Shown: piece by piece, positions 29,340-41,512 of the stretch
Numbering within the stretch: position 1 is the stretch's first letter
Layout: every line of letters begins with the position of its first letter
Origin: Coriaria nepalensis
Taxonomy: Eukaryota; Streptophyta; Magnoliopsida; Cucurbitales; Coriariaceae
NCBI GenBank assembly: GCA_027186245.1
Contig: CP114499.1
Location: 7,755,001-7,819,000, forward strand
Direction of reading: 5' to 3'
Length of the DNA stretch: 64,000 nucleotides
Position numbers and translations under genes: made by a program
The notes under the pieces: model-generated
Seen by the model: the letters and a program-made list of their open reading frames with translations, nothing else
Told to the model about the DNA's origin: nothing
Database searches by the model: none

Positions 29340-31365
29340 TTAGCCCACGTCGTTCATGACCTCTCTTTCTTGTTTTCTTATTTCTTAGATATTTATGGTT
29401 GATTTTTAGCTGTTTGTATTTGATTGTTAAAACTTAGAAGCAGCTTCGTGTATAGATTTCTGTATAAATAAACTAACTGATAGTTTCAGTTATGGTTTCC
29501 TATCTTCTTCTTTTTTCCTTCGTTCAAAAAAACAAAAGGATTAGAGTTTGTTTTCATACTCCTTCCTTATATATGATCTTACTCCTTTAAGAACTGGACA
29601 AGGGACGTTATGAATCACACTACAGTTACCAGGGGCTGGCGAAAAATTATTACATGATTTCATGCACTATTTTTTTAATATGACAAACCAAGCAACGTTT
29701 TGTGACATATGTTGAGTTCATATTCTAACCATTCAAACTTTGCTAACCAATGTGTCTTATGCATATATGTTTATATACACTATCTACCTACACAAATACA
29801 AAGGAAAAAAAAAAAAGTAACACGAATTTTAAGCAAGAGGAGAAAAGGTTGTCTAATTTTCTAAAAACAAAGACACCGAGAGAGATGAAGAAGATGCTAC
29901 ACGGCTTTTAAGTTTTAAACTCAAAATAAAGAGATTCAGTCCCTGACTTAGAAAACAAAATCCTCTTCCTCTAATGAGTAGATTCCTCAATCCTTACACT
30001 GATCACACCCCGCCTCGGACGCTTTTTTTTACAAGTTACTCACAACCCATGTTTGATGTGAAGCTTCTCATCACTTCTCTCTTATCGCCATCATCATCGA
30101 GCTCTATGTATAATAAGCCACACATCCAAAAGGACAAATAACATGTGGGTTGATGGAGGCAGCCCAAGCCCCCTAACCTTTCAAAGATTAGATTGGAATC
30201 CTATGCTCTCTTTCTACGGTCCTCATTTTTGTACCTTAAAATATAAACAACACAACCAACCATCTTTTTTACTCCTCTAGAGTGTTTTTAAGAAGTTCAT
30301 GTTCAAGGCAAATATTACGATTTCAAATCCAGAAAATGGTCAATTCAAAACTACTAATCTGATGGAAGGGTTCTAGAATCCCAATACTTTAAGAAACTCA
30401 TTTAAACTAAGCCAGGACAAACGTATGAGTTTGCACCCCCAATAATTGACAAACCCACTTACATTAAATATTGTTAATTAACATGATGAAGGTGAGAAGA
30501 AGCTCACAAAAATCTGGGATCTACTTTGTTTCTTTAAACAAACAATTTAAAAGCTTCTTGGTATCGGAGAAACATGGAGTGTAAATGTATTAGTGTTGTA
30601 ACACGTCTTATCTTTTACAGATTTAAGAGTTATTTATTGAGCACCTATAATTGGATCCCACATGGGTTTCAAATTTGCCGTCTCATTATATTTTAGTCCT
30701 AATCTAGTTCTTTTCCTGTTAGAACGGGCTAGTGGAATACTACAGTTCGTTTGGCAAAAAAAAAAACTAGAGTTTGGATCATGATGACGTGGCAATTCTA
30801 GAAACCTTACTGCTTTTACTCCCTCAATCGCATCAAATGTTGAGTTATAATAAGGCTTGGAGGTCCACTATCAGTGTTTATAGGCCTTTATTATACTTTT
30901 GGTCCAGTTGTAGTGGACTGCTGGCTTTGTTGGGCTTTCAAAACTTCCTAAGACAATGACTAGGCCCAATAAGTTGTGAGACTGGGCTTGAGGAAACAAC
31001 AATAACGATATTTCTGAATCCGGATCCCGCTCTTTTCTAACAGCTAACGGCCTGACTGATTACTTGCACGCGACGGTGACTGGCACGTGAGAAAGTCGGG
31101 CCCACTTAAGGTCCCTCATTCCCTCCTAAATTTACCTCGTGAAAATAACGTGTGCTTCTGGATTAAAAATAATTATTAAATAAAAATAAAAAAACGCGCG
31201 GCTCAAAACGGTGTGCGAGACGTGAAGAAGAAGAAAAAAGAGGGGGAAAAAAAAAAAAGAAACAAAGAAACAGAGGACTGGCAGTTCGGTGACCGTCGGT
31301 TTTCATGTGAAAACTACATTTTTTATCCTCTCACTCTCTCTCTCTCCGGCCACTGAAGACTAGAG
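29340..31365. other. Spacer with no recognised gene
   Basis: About 2 kb of AT-rich sequence. The left end is the SMR 3' UTR. A 61-codon frame at 30774-30959 has no domain. Near 30880-30990 several GGGC/GGCCCA motifs occur, and near 31320-31345 a CT-rich run that is probably the 5' leader of the F-box gene. No repeat family or RNA gene is recognised. Confidence 0.55.
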
Positions 31366-33365
31366 ATGAATCAGAGAACATGGCCGGAGCGATCGGACCG
31401 CTGCCGTTTCGCAGCACTTCCATTTACCAGCATGAAATCGAAGAATCCAAAGAAGGACGACGACGAACTCCATAGCAGGGCTCAGCTCCATCACAGTAAG
31501 CAGAGAACAGAACTCCTCACAATAACTCCGAATACTTCCTACCGTCAAACTAGATTCTGCTCTAGACAATCATCGTCCACCTCGTCATCATCCACATCGG
31601 AAGGTGGCGATTTCTCATCCCTACCTTATGACGTTCTGATCAAAATCGCGGCTACCTTCACTCTCCCGAGCCTTCGATCTGCTTCTTTAGTATGCAAGTC
31701 ATGGAGTGAAGCGCTCCGGCCACTAAAAGAGGCGATGGTATTATTGCGGTGGGGAAAGCGGTTCAAGCACGGTCGAGGTGGGGTTCGACCTAATTTGGAC
31801 AAGGCTCTAGATTCGTTCCTGAAAGGTGCGGCTAGAGGATCCACTTTGGCTATGGTCGATGCGGGACTTATGTATTGGGAAATGGGGAAGAAAGAGGAGG
31901 CTGCTCGGTTCTATCGTGAAGCTGCTGTTCTTGGCGATCCTGCTGGGCAGTGCAATTTGGGGATTTCTTATTTGCAAGGTGAATTTTGCTAATATATTTT
32001 AAAAACTCTAATTTTCGCTTCGATTATTTAGTAGTTTAATTTTTGTTATTCGATTTATCATGGAACATTACTGAGTAGGAAATTGTGAATTTCTGTGCTT
32101 TTTATTTAGTAAATAAATGTGTCCAATAAGCAATTAATGGTTAGCTTATTTTAGCTCAGCTTGGGAAATTGAAGTTCGGGTATTTTGTGATAATTGTGAG
32201 GCAAAAAAATGTTTGCTTGGATTGACAATCGTCCAAACTGGAGTTTGAAACTCGAAATTCCCCAACTGTCATTTCGTACCTAAATGTAAACCAAACTGGC
32301 TTTAACAGAAAGGGGTCTAAGTTTCATAGGAGAAATAGCTAGTTGATATATGGAATAAGTAAAGTTACTAATCATTGGTTTGGAAGTCACGTAAAAACAG
32401 CTTTACATTTTCTGGTTCTTGCATCAGCTATGTGGTACATTTGATAACCTTGGAATTATATATAGTTTATTGCTTTTGAGATGATAGTTAGTTTTACTCT
32501 CTCTCCCTTCAATTTTATCAACAATTGTGCTTATAACTTGCATACTCTTTGCAGCGGAATCTCCAAACCCGACTGAGGCAGTAAAGTGGTTGAGGCAAGC
32601 TGCCCTTTCTGGCTTTGTTCGAGCTCAGTACCAACTTGCAATATGTCTACATCAGGGTCGAGGAGTGGACCGCAATATACAAGAAGCTGTACGATGATGC
32701 TTTATCCCTTCTATTCATAGTAATTTGCTCTTAACTTCACATCGAACTATTAGTATCATCCCCATATTTTCTGAACAAGCTATAATAATTAATTGTATTT
32801 TGAATGAGAGATCTATATTAGTCATCTTCCATTATTTCCTCATGGAAAAAAATGTGTTACCTTAATTGAGATTTTTTTTTTTTTGCCCTTTTGAGCAGGC
32901 TAGATGGTATTTAAAAGCTGCAAGAGGTGGGTACATGCGTGCTATGTACAATGTCTCTCTATGTTATTCCTTTGGAGAAGGTTTAGCACAAGATCTTGAG
33001 CAAGCAAGAAGATGGATGAAGAGGGCTGCTGACCATGGCCACAGTAAGGCTCAATTCGAGCATGGGCTTCGTCTCTTTGCGGTATGAATTCCGTATATGC
33101 AATATTATAAAGTTTTTCTCCTTTGGCTTACCTCATCTTAAAAGGATGTTTATTCAATGTTCAAGTACTCTGTTTCTTTCTTTGGATACTTGGGCAGGAG
33201 AGGGACATGATGAAAGCTGTGGTTTACTTGGAACTTGCTAGCCGTGCTGGTGAAAGGGCAGCTGAACCGGTGAAGGCAGTTATTGTTCAACAACTGTCTC
33301 CAAGCTCACGTGATCGGGTTAGGCTCTTGGCTGATAATTGGTGTGCTTTGCCTTCATCTCGTTGA
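31366..33365 (+). CDS. F-box protein with Sel1-like repeats
   Basis: Four exons: 31366-31978, 32555-32688, 32899-33081 and 33198-33365; total 1098 nt, 365 aa. After a basic, serine-rich N-terminus comes an F-box (about 82-120: FSSLPYDVLIKIAATFTLPS, then SASLVCKSW) that would bind SKP1 in an SCF ubiquitin ligase. From about residue 135 there are Sel1/TPR-like repeats of about 36 residues: KAAxGGYMRAMYNVSLCYSF, ARRWMKRAADHGHSKAQFEH, AVKWLRQAALSGFVRAQYQL and similar, with the usual G-x-A-x-A-x-Y-x-L pattern. This pairing matches Arabidopsis At1g70590 as recalled, whose neighbours in that genome are also neighbours here. The target protein is unknown. All splice phases agree. Confidence 0.92.
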
Positions 33366-33990
33366 GCTCTATACATGAAACACATCTTTAACATTTTCTT
33401 AAGAAGTAGGCTTGTTAGAAGAGAGTGGATTCTTGTTGATAAATGGCGGGAATGTATTTACGATCAGAGAATCGATAGATGATTGTCTGAGTGATAGAAG
33501 AGGGGACAAAATATTATCCTCCAAGTAAATCCAAGTTAAATACTATTATTTTGATCATGAACTTGATCCTTTGCTGATACTGCTTTTCTTTTCCCCTTTG
33601 TCTATGGTCAGGACATAATAATATAATTTTTTAATACCAAAAAATGTAATTGTTACAAGTCATGTCCGACTTGTGCACGTGGGTTTAAAAGATGGCTGTA
33701 AGAACTTCTACATTTGAGTCAACTTATTACTGTAACATGTTATGTAAAGTGAAACTAATAAGAATTCTCTCCGGATCATGTACATTTACAAACCTCGTGC
33801 TATGAGTATGAGCCTATACTAATTCAAACGTTTTATACCACGTATTTACTTTTCTATAAACCGTGTATCTTTTGAATCCAAAAGCATAAAAATGCCCACT
33901 TACAAAAGGAAAAAATAGACAGCATGATAATGTCGAACAAAAAAACACGACAATATTCTCTCTCCCCCAAAAGAGACCGACCTTAAAACT
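33366..33990. other. Spacer with no recognised gene
   Basis: This 625-bp region holds the F-box 3' UTR and AT-rich sequence up to the ARO relic. No open frame or repeat stands out. Confidence 0.6.
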
Positions 33991-34929
33991 TCAAAGCACA
34001 ATCGAATGCCTCTGAGATTGAACTCCAGTATGATGAAGATTTAGATGATAGATCGCCTTAGACACCAAACCTCTCCATACCGGATGTTGAGCAAACACTG
34101 TCCGATCCGCCCCTTCAAGAATAGTCAAACTCTAGCCTGTTCCAAAGCTTCCGTCTTGCCACCATATAAAGCAAGGTAACACAGTAAAATTAAGCCATGC
34201 AACTGAGCTTGCGCATTCCCCCTTACCAGTTTCATCAAAGGAGGAATACCATTAAACTCAATTATCCTATTCACATGCTCCTTATAAAGATAATTCTCAG
34301 GACAAGCAAATTTCCCTAAAGAAACGGCCGCTTCTGTGGCCACATCTTGGTTAATATTCCCAAGTTGAGCCACTAAAGGACCAATAACTCGAGCCTCGCT
34401 TAAAGGGAATGCTCTAGCCAATGAGCCAATCGATCTCAAAGCCGGGATTTTCAAATTAGGCTTATCGATGTCTTCAATCACCCTCAGCATTTGATCCACA
34501 ACAGCCTTAGCTACAGGAGAATTCGTCTTGAACGCAACGCAGCACATCGTAGATCAGTATTGGATTCAGCAGCAGAGGTTATCTCCATTATAGTCATCAA
34601 GCAATTGAATTGCAATTCATCTTTCTCTTTTTCAACCAATTTTGCAAGACAAAGCAACCCTTTTGTCTCCGATATACTCCTACTATTCGGACGATGGTTG
34701 CCGATACGTCTGCAATTATGCGCCTGATCGGACGTTCGTAGAGCGCCGGTGTCGTGGTGGCAAACAGGACGACTGTTCGGAGCATCTGCGATATCCATTC
34801 TACTTGCTTCCCTACCTCGACGCACTCGAGCTTAAACGATTTCGCCTCGTTGACGGCTAATAGGACTCGCTCCGATAACATTATCGGGTCCGACAGCTCT
34901 TCTTCAATCCGCTTCTCTTCCGAAGCCAT
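33991..34929 (-). pseudogene. ARMADILLO-REPEAT-ONLY (ARO) pseudogene
   Basis: Read on the minus strand, the frame from 34929 encodes the ARO N-terminus (ERVLLAVNEAKSFKLECVEV, YERPIRRIIADV). Around 34660 it jumps directly to the late armadillo part in another frame (LAKLVEKEKDELQFNCL, EITSAAESNTDLR). After another shift it reads FKTNSPVAKAVVDQMLRVIE, LARAFPLSEARVIGPLVAQL and ATEAAVSLGKFACPENYL. After a stop following LEQARV (about 34127) it continues in a third frame as TILEGADRTVFAQHP and LVSKAIYHLNLHHT to a stop at 33991. An intact ARO protein is over 600 aa, so a few hundred central codons are missing, with at least three frame changes. AROs are intronless cytosolic regulators of tip growth in pollen and root hairs. 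The longest intact frames (34125-34547, 34597-34929) are unlikely to be real genes. Confidence 0.88.
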
Positions 34930-37462
34930 TGCCGAGTCGAGCAGTTTAGCGACTCGGGCACTGACTCAGTGGCCGAAATTACGAAAATGGAGTGATGAGT
35001 AAAGTTTTATAGCGGAATTCAGTTTTCAGGTGGCGTTTGGAAGCGAGTTAACTGAGTCTACGCTGAGTCAAGGGGAGGGAAATCGGCGTTTTCATCTGGC
35101 GTCGCGTGTTTTCATTTTTTTATATTTTTTTCTTCGTTCTTTTATATGTCCATTTTTTTTCCGACTGGTATTTTTCTTCGAAGAACTTCTTTCTGATTGG
35201 TGTTTTTCTGTACTTCACACTCTAGGGGAAGCGCGTGTCATTTCCATCGGGAATGTCGGGGTTAGCGAACTTACTTACGTTGCTTCGTTCGAAGTTATGA
35301 GTGAAAATGTCATAGCGCGCGTGGCGATAAGTTTCCCATTTTTTAATTTCTTTCAATAAATTTTTTTTAGTTTAAATCGAAATTATTTTTCTTTTCTCAT
35401 TTTTTTTTTAATGGGTCAAAAGTCGTTGACTCTCTTAGGAATTAGGAAGCAATTTGGAAATGGCATAACCTGACTTCAGTTTCTTTTTTTTTTTTTTTTG
35501 CGTCATTATTATTTATTTATAGAATGAAATAGCTGTCAGCCTCTCTAAAATAACTTTTTTAAGAGTAATTTTTATGAAAACAAATAATGGAGTAACTTTT
35601 AATAGGCAAACTCTCACCTACAAGTTTTGTTAGATATTTTGGGCCACGTTCACACGCCCACGTATGACCCAAAAATTCTGTCACACCAAGTCCTACTAAA
35701 GTCCACATGAAATTGGAGCGAGAATTAGGCCCAAAGTTTCAGCCTTCAGGGCTGTTAGGAATCCGCTTGAAATTGGGCTTTCCGAATGATACAGGCCCAC
35801 TTCTCAAGCTCTTTTTATTCCTACGCCCAAACATTCATCACTTTTTTCTTTTTTTGGAACATATATTATATATTAATTACATATCTAACATCTGAAAATA
35901 AAATTTTAAGAATATTATATATAAAAAAATATAATATTTATTTCTTTATCATTTAATTATTAGATATATTTTTAAATTTTTATTCTAAATTTAAAGTATC
36001 ACGTGATCTCTCTACCAATTTTACATATTAGAAGTTAATTATAACCATATTCTGTTATTTGTTACAACTGCTAAATCATAACTGTATATAACTTCTTTGT
36101 ATGAGGCCATTTTGTAATTAATGAAAAGTACAGAGTTTCAGTATTCAATTTCCTTTTCTGCTCTCTTCTCAGACAATTACGGCTCAACTTTCTTCTCTTC
36201 ATTTTTTTTTTTTGTTTGTTTGGCTTTTATAAATTTTTGGGTGTGCCGTGTGTAGGAAGCTAGTGGCTACTGGTTAGTGGCTAGTGAGGATAGTTTAGTA
36301 CCAAACAAAGTAGGTGGACTTGGGTAATAAGAAAATTTTCCTACTTTTTCGAAATTCCTTACTAAATTGACCTAATCACTCAAAGAGTTTGTCCAGTCAA
36401 AACAAGATAAAAGAACCAAAGTTGGCTACGGCTAGTACACGAATGAGTGATCTTTGGATAAATACAATACAATACAATACAATACTAATCTTCTAAGTTA
36501 TAACAACTGCAAATTTCAAATGATTGCTTTCTATATATATGTGTATAGACGGAAGGTTCTATGATGTCCAACGCATGCTTCATGTTTGTAAGAAAAATAA
36601 TGAAAGTTGGTTTTTTTTTTTTTTTTAAATAATTAAAGTTGCATTAGTGATTTGATCTCCTTCCAAGAGGAATAGTACACAATGAATGATAAAACATCCG
36701 ACAGAGACTGTCAACTGTGATTCTCATCTAACAAAGATAGGTAGCTCCGATTACCATAGTACCACAGGTTGTTGTTGACTGTTAGACTACTAATTGGGTA
36801 ATAATTTACTACCGTATATAAAACTTAAGAGATTATCTTACATTTCTTATCATGATCTCCGATCTCCGATCTCTGATCTCTGAATTCGTGAGATTTTATT
36901 TTGAGATAAATAATTGAATTTATAATATTATTATATAAATTTTGGCAATCCCTATGGGTGCTTTTCACTGTTTTTTGTCTTCTTCTATTATTTATTTAAT
37001 TTAATTGTCGAGAAAAGGTCAATCGTGTATTATTTACGAACACTTCTTTCATTGTAAGGACTATTCAATCATCGTGCTTTCCTTTGGCTCGTTATCTTGA
37101 CACTACTACTACATGTCAAACATGCAAGTGCAAGAAAATGACATCATAGCTAGTAGGACTGCAGCTAGTAAGTTGCTATGATGTTGCAACCAACGATATA
37201 ATGGCGTATAGTTAGCAGTAACAGAGTGGGGAGAAAGATGAGTAAGGTTACATATAAAACACAGTAGGTTAGGGTTGATTAAGTCGTAATTAATATTTTT
37301 CCTTTTTTTTTTTTTTTTTGTATTTAGATGTTTGATTCGATTTTCAAGGAGGAATCGAAACATAATAAATAACGTTCCTACTGATAGGTGTTATGGCCTA
37401 GTGATCTAAGGACGTTAGTGTGAAGTACTGTGGTATTAAATGGCAAATATTAAAAATATTGA

Positions 37463-37531
<69 letters not shown>

Positions 37532-37857
37532 TCGGGTTGAAGTTTCGTATAAATATATCGTCGTGTTATTAAGTATTATGTTCTTTCTAAGTGTGGAATC
37601 CTAATGGTCCAATTTTGATTTTTTTTTCTTTCCGTTTTGCCTACTCATTCCTTAATTTTTCAATTGGGTCATTTACTATTTAATTATAATATCTCATATT
37701 CACATTAACTCTTAATTATAGGGAGGTGAAAACTATAGGAATGTTATTATTATTATTAAAATGATTTTATTATATATAGGTTAAACCACTTACATTTCGT
37801 AAAAACGAGACTTCCAAAAGATCTCCTTTCCCCGTTATTACAAGTAGCTAGCTTATC
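34930..37857. other. Large spacer with repeats
   Basis: About 2.9 kb without a supported gene. A 109-codon frame at 35030-35359 is phenylalanine-rich low complexity and probably chance. Seen: T-runs (35488-35500 and others), a possible copia-LTR-like piece near 36020-36190, (AATAC)n at 36465-36486, imperfect GATCTCC/GATCTCTG units near 36853-36885, an (ATA)n run (37463-37530), and a tRNA-promoter-like phrase GGCCTAGTGATCTAAGG near 37393. The MATE promoter must lie in the last few hundred bases. Confidence 0.55.
37463..37530. repeat. (ATA)n trinucleotide microsatellite
   Basis: More than 20 consecutive ATA units about 330 bp upstream of the MATE start codon; likely length-variable between individuals. 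Confidence 0.97.
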
Positions 37858-40789
37858 ATGGAGAACGGCAGCAAGCAGCCACTCCTAACTTCAAGAACAG
37901 CAGACGACGAGTATAAACAAACCGACGCCGTTCAATTAGACTCCCTTCCAATAGCAACTAATGAGGCTTCCTTAATCACCTCCTCTTCTTTTACCCCCGA
38001 CGCCGACGACATCCCTACGATCAACAGCCTCACGGATTTCTCCACACAATTCGTCCATGAATTCAAGAAGCTATGGTACCTTGCTGGACCTGCCATCTTC
38101 ACTTCCATTTGCCAGTACTCTCTCGGAGCAATCACCCAAGTCTTCGCCGGCCAAGTCAGCACTATTGCCCTCGCTGCCGTCTCCGTTGAAAATTCAGTCA
38201 TCGCCGGTTTCTCCTTCGGCGTCCTAGTAACTATCTTATTCATCATCTCTTTTCTTTTTACTCGTAATTTAAATTTTAGAACTAATACGACGTAAAGAAC
38301 ATGAAATTTAGTGATTGTTGGATTACAATTTTAGACAGAAAAGATTAACGCATTTCAAACTGTGATTAGAATGGAGTTAATCTAACGCCAGATTAACCGA
38401 GTTCCCCTTTTTTTTTGTTTTTTGGGATTAGCTTGGGATGGGAAGCGCGTTGGAAACGCTATGCGGGCAGGCGTTCGGGGCGGGACAAATCGACATGCTA
38501 GGAGTTTACATGCAAAGATCATGGGTAATCCTATTCTGCACGGCTTTAGTATTGAGCTTGCTATACATCTTCGCGGCCCCGCTTTTGTACCTGATCGGAC
38601 AAACGGCCGAGATATCCGAGGCGGCGGGCACTTTAGCGGTGTGGATGATCCCGCAACTCTTCGCATATGCGTTGAATTTTCCGATCGCGAAATTTCTCCA
38701 GTCTCAGAGCAAGATCATGGCCATGGCCGTTATAGCTGCGGTTACTCTGGTGTTGCACACGTTCTTTAGTTGGTTGTTGATGTTGAAGTTGGGGTGGGGA
38801 TTGGTAGGCGCCGCCATCGTTTTGAATGCTTCGTGGGTGTTTATCGTGGCGGCTCAGCTTGTTTATATATTTCAAGGCAGCTGTGGAAGAGCCTGGTCCG
38901 GATTCTCTTGGAAAGCATTTGAGAATCTTTGGAGTTTTGTGCGGTTGTCCCTCGCTTCGGCTGTCATGCTTTGGTAATAAGTTACACTGATCTCAACTAA
39001 CATTCAAAACTCCGGTTTGTGTTTTCATTAAAATTTCTTAATTTGTTTCATCAACTGATTTTCTTTCCTTTTTTACCACTGACCCCACATTCATTGGAAT
39101 GCTGAATTTAACAAGTCTTATGTTATAATTAATGGTCACATGTTATTGTCAAGTTTATTCATTACTATAAGTTTGCTAATTTTGAAAATGTTAAAAAATG
39201 TGAAATCTGCAGTTTGGAAGTATGGTATTTTATGGCGTTGATTCTCTTCGCCGGATATTTGAAGAACGCAGAAGTATCGGTGGATGCGCTGTCCATTTGG
39301 TGAGTCTTAATTTTCAGTTTATAAAAGTCAAATTAATAATAATACTAAGATAGATGTTATTTTTTAGTCCACGATGAAATCAGTAGATAGATGCTGTCAA
39401 GTCGAACCGACGTGACTTGTGATACATACGTACACAGAGTTCAAAGCAATTCGGTGATCTCTCTTTTTGAAGATCAGTCTGTGCATGCATGAAATTATCG
39501 ACTTGTCGTTTTCTGGCCGAGCAAAATCTCGAAACTAATGGGCTCTTTTGTTTTCGTGTTTGAAATAGGCTTTGTGTTTTAAAATATATTTTGTTGACTT
39601 ATTATGTGTTTAGGAAATGAGATAAGTTTTGAAATGTGTAGACAAATAGGCCCTTAAGAATTTTGTGATTGGATATTCTAATTATATGTTGACTTTGACT
39701 ATTGAAAATTTTGTATGTTAAAGTTATGAATTGAAGTAGAGCTTCTTTAGTGATTGAAAATGATTGATTAATGGATCAATGTGGGTTCTGCAGCATGAAT
39801 ATACTGGGGTGGACGATTATGGTGGCACTAGGAATGAATGCAGCAATTAGGTATGTTTCTAGAATTCATATCTTGTAAACTGGTTGTCTGAATTGTGAAA
39901 TGTTGTTATATGTCAAATATCACGCACACTTGTGAAGCATGTTAATTACCATTATTGATCATCCGTGCAGTGTTCGGGTGTCGAATGAACTCGGAGCAGC
40001 TCATCCGAGAACAGCAAAGTTTTCATTGGTGGTGGCAGTCATAACCTCGACTATAATAGCTCTAATACTCTCCCTGATTCTGATTACTACAAGAAACATC
40101 TACCCTTCGTTGTTCTCGTCCGACGCGGATGTAGAAGAACTCGTCGAGAAGCTCACGCCCTTGCTCGCTCTATGCATCATCATCAACAATGTACAACCCG
40201 TCCTCTCAGGTCGATTTTTTTTATATTAATCATCTCCTTTTCGGCTTCATAATGTTCATCTATCACGTGATATAACATGTCGATGAAAACTCGACTGTCG
40301 TTACAGGAGTCGCTATCGGCGCCGGATGGCAAGGCCTTGTGGCTTATGTGAACATTGGGTGTTACTACCTGTTTGGGATTCCTTTAGGTCTTCTATTGGG
40401 CTACAAGGCCGATTGGGGCGTTGAGGTAAAACTTCACATCATTCTAGCTAGCTACTTAATTTTCCTCTAATTATTATTATTATTTGGTTAAATTTGAACT
40501 ACTGAATATAATATTATTCAGGGTATTTGGTTGGGAATGCTTACGGGAACAATTGTACAAACTTGTGTTCTGTTTTTTATTATTTACAAAACAAATTGGA
40601 ACAAGGAGGTGAGTTTTCTTCGACCTAATTAAACATTGAATTAATACTAATTAAATTGATAATCTTTTTTATTAAAAACAAAATTAATAATAATTGCAAA
40701 ATGAATGCATGCAGGCTTCTATTGCAGAAGACAGAATAAGGAAATGGGGAGGACCAAGTGAGTCGAAAGAAAACGACGTCGAAAGATGA
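37858..40789 (+). CDS. MATE efflux transporter (DETOXIFICATION family)
   Basis: Eight exons: 37858-38226, 38432-38973, 39213-39299, 39794-39850, 39971-40209, 40307-40425, 40522-40608 and 40715-40789; total 1575 nt, 524 aa. After a hydrophilic N-terminus of about 75 residues comes a 12-helix MATE fold with the expected landmarks GMGSALETLCGQAFGAGQ, PLLYLIGQ, WMIPQLFAYALNFPIAKFLQ, FAGYLKNAEVSVDALSI, SVRVSNELGAAHPRTAKFS and IGAGWQGLVAYVNIGCYYLF. These proton- or sodium-coupled antiporters move secondary metabolites, flavonoid glycosides, metals or hormones at the vacuole or plasma membrane; the substrate cannot be read here. It resembles the DTX29-DTX35 group and sits where Arabidopsis At1g23300 lies in the conserved order. 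A decayed tandem copy follows about 720 bp downstream. Confidence 0.94.
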
Positions 40790-41512
40790 GGACATGGAAT
40801 CAGACATTTTGGAAAACTTCATGTACCTTTGGTCCCTCGGCTTTGGTCGGGACCTATGACTATTATTATTGTTTTTTTTTTTTTTAAGAAAAATAATGTT
40901 TAGGTTTAGAATGATTCAAAAGAGGAAATTATTAAAAAAATAAAGATAAAAGTAAGTGGTTTCTTTTTCTTGTCGGATTCTGTGACGTATGAAGTGACGA
41001 CAAAATCAAGAAGTGACTGTTAGCTGCCATTCTTGTTAGCAATTTGAAGAAGACGAGCAGCTGAGTCGATCTCAAGCCTTTTTTTTTTTTCTTGGAACAA
41101 TTTTGGGCATAAAGCAAAGTAGCAGAACGTATGGATCATCACGTAGTGCTTGTCTTCTTCAACTCTAATTTTTGATGTGTTTTGTGTTGCGCACTTTCGA
41201 ACTAATTATCCATTATCCAAAAGATTAAATATTAATTACAGTTGTTACTTAAATCACTATTTGAATCTTCTTTTTGATCTTCACGTGCATGCATGCATTG
41301 GATGCTTCCACGTGCCTGTAATATTAATCTTTTTTTTTTTTATTAGCATGTAAAAAAAAAACACAATTATATAATCCAAACATGTTGATAAAATAAATAG
41401 ATGTAATCATAAATTTAATGATAAATAAAATTAGATGTATAATTCCAAACTAGGGGTGAAGCCACCTAAATACCCCCTCGCTTTAACGTAAAAACACAAC
41501 TCTCTCTCCGCC

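Noticed and set aside
35030..35359. 109-codon open frame rich in Phe/Ser
   Set aside because: Low-complexity T-rich translation, no domain, and no splice or promoter context; best explained by chance in T-rich DNA upstream of the ARO relic.
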